From Glomus cerebriforme (Eukaryota; Glomeromycota; Glomeromycetes; Glomerales; Glomeraceae): a stretch of 48,380 nucleotides of DNA. Position 1 is the first letter of the stretch. Every line of letters starts with the position of its first letter. Below the pieces are notes generated by a model. It did not search any database. It worked only from the letters and a program-made list of their open reading frames with translations, and was not told the DNA's origin. A program made the translations under genes and the position numbers. Positions 45,032 through 48,380 of this stretch are shown one piece after another. The stretch covers positions 101,212 to 149,591 of the forward strand of contig QKYT01000048.1 in NCBI GenBank assembly GCA_003550305.1, given 5' to 3'.

Positions 45032-47061
45032 ATGGACGAGCAAGAACATGATCATGTTTTTGATGGTGAGGGTGAAGGTAGTACCATTGATAAAATGCGG
45101 GCTAAACAAGAAAAGAAGAATATGAAAAAAGCGAAAAAGAAAGCTGCCAAAATTTCTGCTGGTGGATCAAAAGCGGATTTAGAAGATACCGCTGCCAAAC
45201 AAAAAGAATTACAAGAAAAAGTGAGAATGTTAGTGAATCAGCTAGCAATTCGTGAGGCAATACAGCCACCTCCTAGTGCTAGTAGTTCACAGAAACAAAA
45301 AGATATGAGTTCGCACAAGTTTTGGAGTACTCAACCTGTCCCAAAGCATGGTAAAATCCTTGCAGTATAACTTGAATGATTGTAATTGTAGTTCATTATT
45401 AATTTAATTACTTCATAGATGAAACAATTGAAGAAGATGGACCGATAGAGCCTGATACTCCATATGATCAAATTCGTAAAGAACCATATGTTTTGCCCAA
45501 AGAATTTGAATGGGTAACTCTAGAATTGAATAATGAAAGCGAGGTAAACATTTCTTCATTGCTCTTGTTTAGTAATCCAATTTTATTTCTAATTATTTAA
45601 AGATGTGTTGTGGATCGGATTATCTTAGCTAAACGAACTCTACACTCTCTTGACAAATAATTATGTCGAAGATGACGATGCAATGTTTCGTTTCGACTAT
45701 TCTGGTGATTTTCTAAAATGGTAAGATTTCTCCCTCATTAGATCACGTGCTTGTGTGAAACAGTTTTAACTTTTTTTATTATGATAAAGGGCTCTTCAAC
45801 CACCGGGTTACTTAAAAACTTGGCACGTAGGTGTTCGCGTCTCTGCTAATAAACGACTTGTTGCATTCGTTAGTGGTATTCCAGCGGATATTCGAATTTA
45901 CAATTCGTAAGTTATTTAATTTAATTATTATCAAAAAATTGATATACTGATGTTCTTTTGTTTTCTACTTCACTTAATCCCGAAAGTCATCAGCATCTTG
46001 TCGAAATCAATTTTCTATGTGTCCATAAAAAACTTCGAAGTAAACGACTAGCACCCGTGTTGATCAAAGAAATTACACGACGCTCTCACTTACAAGGAAT
46101 ATTTCAAGCAGTATATACAGCTGGTGTTGTTCTTCCAAAACCCATTTCTAAGGCCCGGTATGCTATAATTAAATATCTTGTTTTTTTAAATGTTATTTTC
46201 CCAATAAATATTTTGATTTTTTTTTTTTTTTCTTTTTTTTTTATAGATATTATCACAGATCTCTCAATCCCAAAAAACTGATTGATACCAACTTTTCGCG
46301 TTTACCTCCTAATACTACATTATCGCGTTTAATTAAAAAGTTTAAGCTACCTACCGAAACATCTACACCTGGTCTTAGATCAATGGTAGAGAAAGATGTT
46401 CCTGAAATCAGAACATTGTTAAATGAATACATGAGTAAATTTAATTTTGTGCCTGTGTTTAAGACTGATGATGAAATCAAACATTGGATTTTAACGAAAG
46501 ATAAGGTCATTTGGTCGTTTGTAGTCGAAGTAAATATATTGTCATAATCTTTTGTAAGTTCGTTTTTTGTGATTATACGGAGGCTTAACAACATTTATTT
46601 TACTTTTTTAATTTTTTATAGGACCCTGAAACAAAGAAGCTGACTGATTTCTTTTCATTTTATTATCTGCCATCCTCGGTTATTGGTCATCAAGTACATA
46701 AAACTATAAATGCGGTTTATTTATTTTATTATGCTGTAAAGGAATCTGATGAAAAGGCGATAAAAGGAAGGCTACAGGGATTGATGAAGGATGCATTGAT
46801 ATTAGCGAAATTGGTTTGTAGTATCCATTATTATATAATTTTATTTATTAAAAATAGTTTCTTATTATTTATTATTTCCTTTTTTTTTCTTTTTATAAAT
46901 AGAAAAATGTTGATGTTTTCAATTGTCTTGATCTCTTGGAAAATAAATTATTCATTGACGATCTTAAGTTCGGACCTGGAGACGGATTTTTGAATTATTA
47001 TATGTATAATTGGCGCTGTAAGGGAATGGGAAGTGATAAAGTAGGAGTAGTTATGTTGTGA
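45032..47061 (+). CDS. NMT1: Glycylpeptide N-tetradecanoyltransferase (N-myristoyltransferase)
   Basis: Eight exons: 45032-45350, 45419-45543, 45629-45720, 45790-45906, 45987-46157, 46247-46529, 46622-46813, 46903-47061; 485 residues. The acidic then Lys-rich N-terminus ([16 protein letters not shown]) fits a ribosome-targeting region. The catalytic core shows [25 protein letters not shown], the first signature [20 protein letters not shown] with [28 protein letters not shown], and the C-terminal lobe ending in the second signature [18 protein letters not shown]. The enzyme transfers myristate from myristoyl-CoA to N-terminal Gly of target proteins; catalysis uses the C-terminal carboxylate, here ending VVML. 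The length is within the fungal range. Confidence 0.97.
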
Positions 47062-47950
47062 TTTTTGAAGTGATCATACATTCCATAATTATGAAATCGT
47101 CATAAAGTTATGCGGATTATACCAAATAAATTATATTTATTGAACTTTTAAAATTATCGATTCTTTTATATTTATAATTTTAAATAACATTTAATAAAAT
47201 TAGCTAAACTCTCTACTTTTAATAAATTTATAAAGATTATGCTTTGATATTTTTTAAATATAATTAAATTTACACATCTATTGGATTAATTACAAAGGGA
47301 TACAATCAGAAATCTCATTCTTTCATCTTTAAACAATTAATTATAGGATTCACATAATATCTTTATTAATTTGTTAAAAAAAAAAAATACATATAATATT
47401 TAGGAATCAGGGGTATAATTCCCTCCCTTTTTCCTAAAATTAAAAAAAAAACGAACTTTTTTTTTACTGAATATATAAAATATGTATAATTAGATATTAA
47501 TTGTATAAAAATTTGGAAATTTTTGGTTTTAAAAAAAAATTTAACATAAGAAATGCAATTTAATTATAAAACCAAAATTTTGAAAATTTCTCAAAAACTA
47601 TTTAAATAACTATATTTTTTAACTTAATAATAAATTTACATATAATTTTATTTTCAAAATACTATTAGATTAATATTTTAATTAAAAATTCAAATAAAAA
47701 GAAAAGGAAAAGTTATAATTTCAAGTTTAGTTATTTTCTAATATTTAAATCAATAATATTTTAAAATTAAGCCTAAATTACTTGTATTTACTAAAACAAA
47801 TTTGGTAAATTGCTAAATTGAAAAATAAAAAAATAAAAATTTTTTAATATAATTAAACTTTAAAGTCTTTAATCTTTATTTGTAATACAGGCAAATTTGC
47901 TTACTAAACTTATTTAAATTTTATTATAAAGATTATTAAAATATTTGACT
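47062..47950. other. AT-rich intergenic DNA
   Basis: No gene-like frame is visible. An imperfect inverted repeat AAATTTTTGGTTTTAAAAAA / TTATAAAACCAAAATTTTGA occurs near 47516-47585 and could be part of a small fold-back element. Confidence 0.4.
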
Positions 47951-47954
47951 AAGG

Positions 47955-48115
47955 TTGCTTACCAAAACCTGTTTGGCCTAATGCCGAAAGGTGAAACCTC
48001 TTATATAGTGCTGAAATGCTGAAATGCCAAAACTGCGAAACCTGTCAAAATTGCNAAACTGCCGAAACTTGCCGAAACCTCTATAATAGGTTTATCCATA
48101 GTTTCGGCATAGTTG
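47955..48115. repeat. Short-period degenerate repeat built on TGCCGAAAC
   Basis: Variants of a ten-base word recur: ATGCCGAAAGG, TGCTGAAATGCTGAAATGCC, AACTGCGAAACC, TTGCNAAACTGCCGAAACTT and GCCGAAACCTC, then TTTCGGCAT in the opposite orientation. AAACCTCTATAATAGGTTT within it is palindromic. The GC content is raised against the flanks. An unresolved base (48055) lies inside. Confidence 0.6.
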
Positions 48116-48380
48116 ATTATAAGATTTGAATATAGTTACACCAAGTTACACCAATTAATAATATAATTTAGATNATCAAATAATCTCCAATCTTTTTTTT
48201 TACTGTTTTCTTTCATTTTCTTTCAAGCTTTATCTAGTGTTTGTATGTTAGAATTTCAAAACTGACTCTTAGGCTATATATTGCACATTTTTGGAATTTT
48301 TTTTTAAGGAGTTTATATACATTAAAGGAAAAATGCATTACATATTACATATATTTGATAAACAATTCTGTCATTTCTTT
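48116..48380. other. AT-rich window end
   Basis: No gene or repeat is recognised. GTTACACCAAGTTACACC near 48136 is a short direct repeat, and an unresolved base is at 48174. Confidence 0.4.

Noticed and set aside
1..48380. tRNA genes, rRNA genes and CRISPR arrays
   Set aside because: No T-loop GGTTCGANTCC with matching acceptor stem, no rRNA core words and no regularly spaced direct repeats with unique spacers were seen by eye; a tRNAscan or Infernal run would settle this.

Overview
The window looks like nuclear DNA of an early-diverging fungus, most likely an arbuscular mycorrhizal (Glomeromycotina, Rhizophagus-like) species. The reasons are a strongly A+T-rich background with long homopolymers, many short GT-AG introns (mostly 50-120 nt), several micro-exons, fungal families (IKS1-type kinase, lumazine synthase, Vps55, Yar1-like protein) and decayed BED/hAT-like DNA transposon relics. 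The organism assignment is inference. Four single N bases (27, 19702, 48055, 48174) mark unresolved assembly positions.

Layout. 1-7.9 kb is gene-poor: a partial BED zinc finger ORF running off the left edge, a short-period repeat, a three-armed fold-back element, a stop-riddled transposase relic, other decayed coding relics and long AT-only stretches. From 7.9 to 47.1 kb the window is gene-dense. In order: heat shock factor (+), seven-TM receptor (-), IKS1-type kinase (+), a stand-alone Yvh1/DUSP12-type zinc domain protein (-), a small orphan (+), PRP17/CDC40 (+), LACTB2-type metallo-beta-lactamase (-), a diphosphoinositol-polyphosphate Nudix hydrolase with a predicted tail anchor (+), lumazine synthase (+), a SETD6/Rkm4-type SET protein (-), proteasome lid RPN7 (+), eIF3e (-), ribosomal protein eL6 (+), a mitochondrial rhomboid protease (-), a mitochondrial carrier (-), Vps55 (-), a Yar1-like ankyrin protein (+), BRX1 (-), a FAR1-domain protein (+) and N-myristoyltransferase (+). 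From 47.1 kb to the end it is again AT-rich, with a short-period repeat near 48.0 kb.

How the genes relate. Orientation mostly alternates, giving four close head-to-head pairs (LACTB2/Nudix, SETD6-like/RPN7, Vps55/Yar1-like, BRX1/FAR1-like) plus eIF3e/eL6, and tail-to-tail pairs between them. Several genes serve ribosome biogenesis or translation: eIF3e, eL6, BRX1, a Yar1-like Rps3-chaperone candidate and the Yvh1-type zinc domain. RPN7 and eIF3e, both PCI-domain scaffold subunits, are tail-to-tail neighbours. Gene models were assembled by hand: every intron was chosen so that the reading frame closes and family motifs are kept. All donors are GT except two GC-AG introns (in RPN7 and BRX1).

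I did not find a convincing new multi-gene system. The most interesting points are the tail-anchored Nudix enzyme, the Yvh1 zinc domain without its phosphatase, the FAR1-domain protein apparently separated from a transposase, two GC-AG introns sharing the donor GCATGT, consecutive 14- and 22-nt exons in the receptor, and a recurrent CACGTG motif in non-coding DNA.
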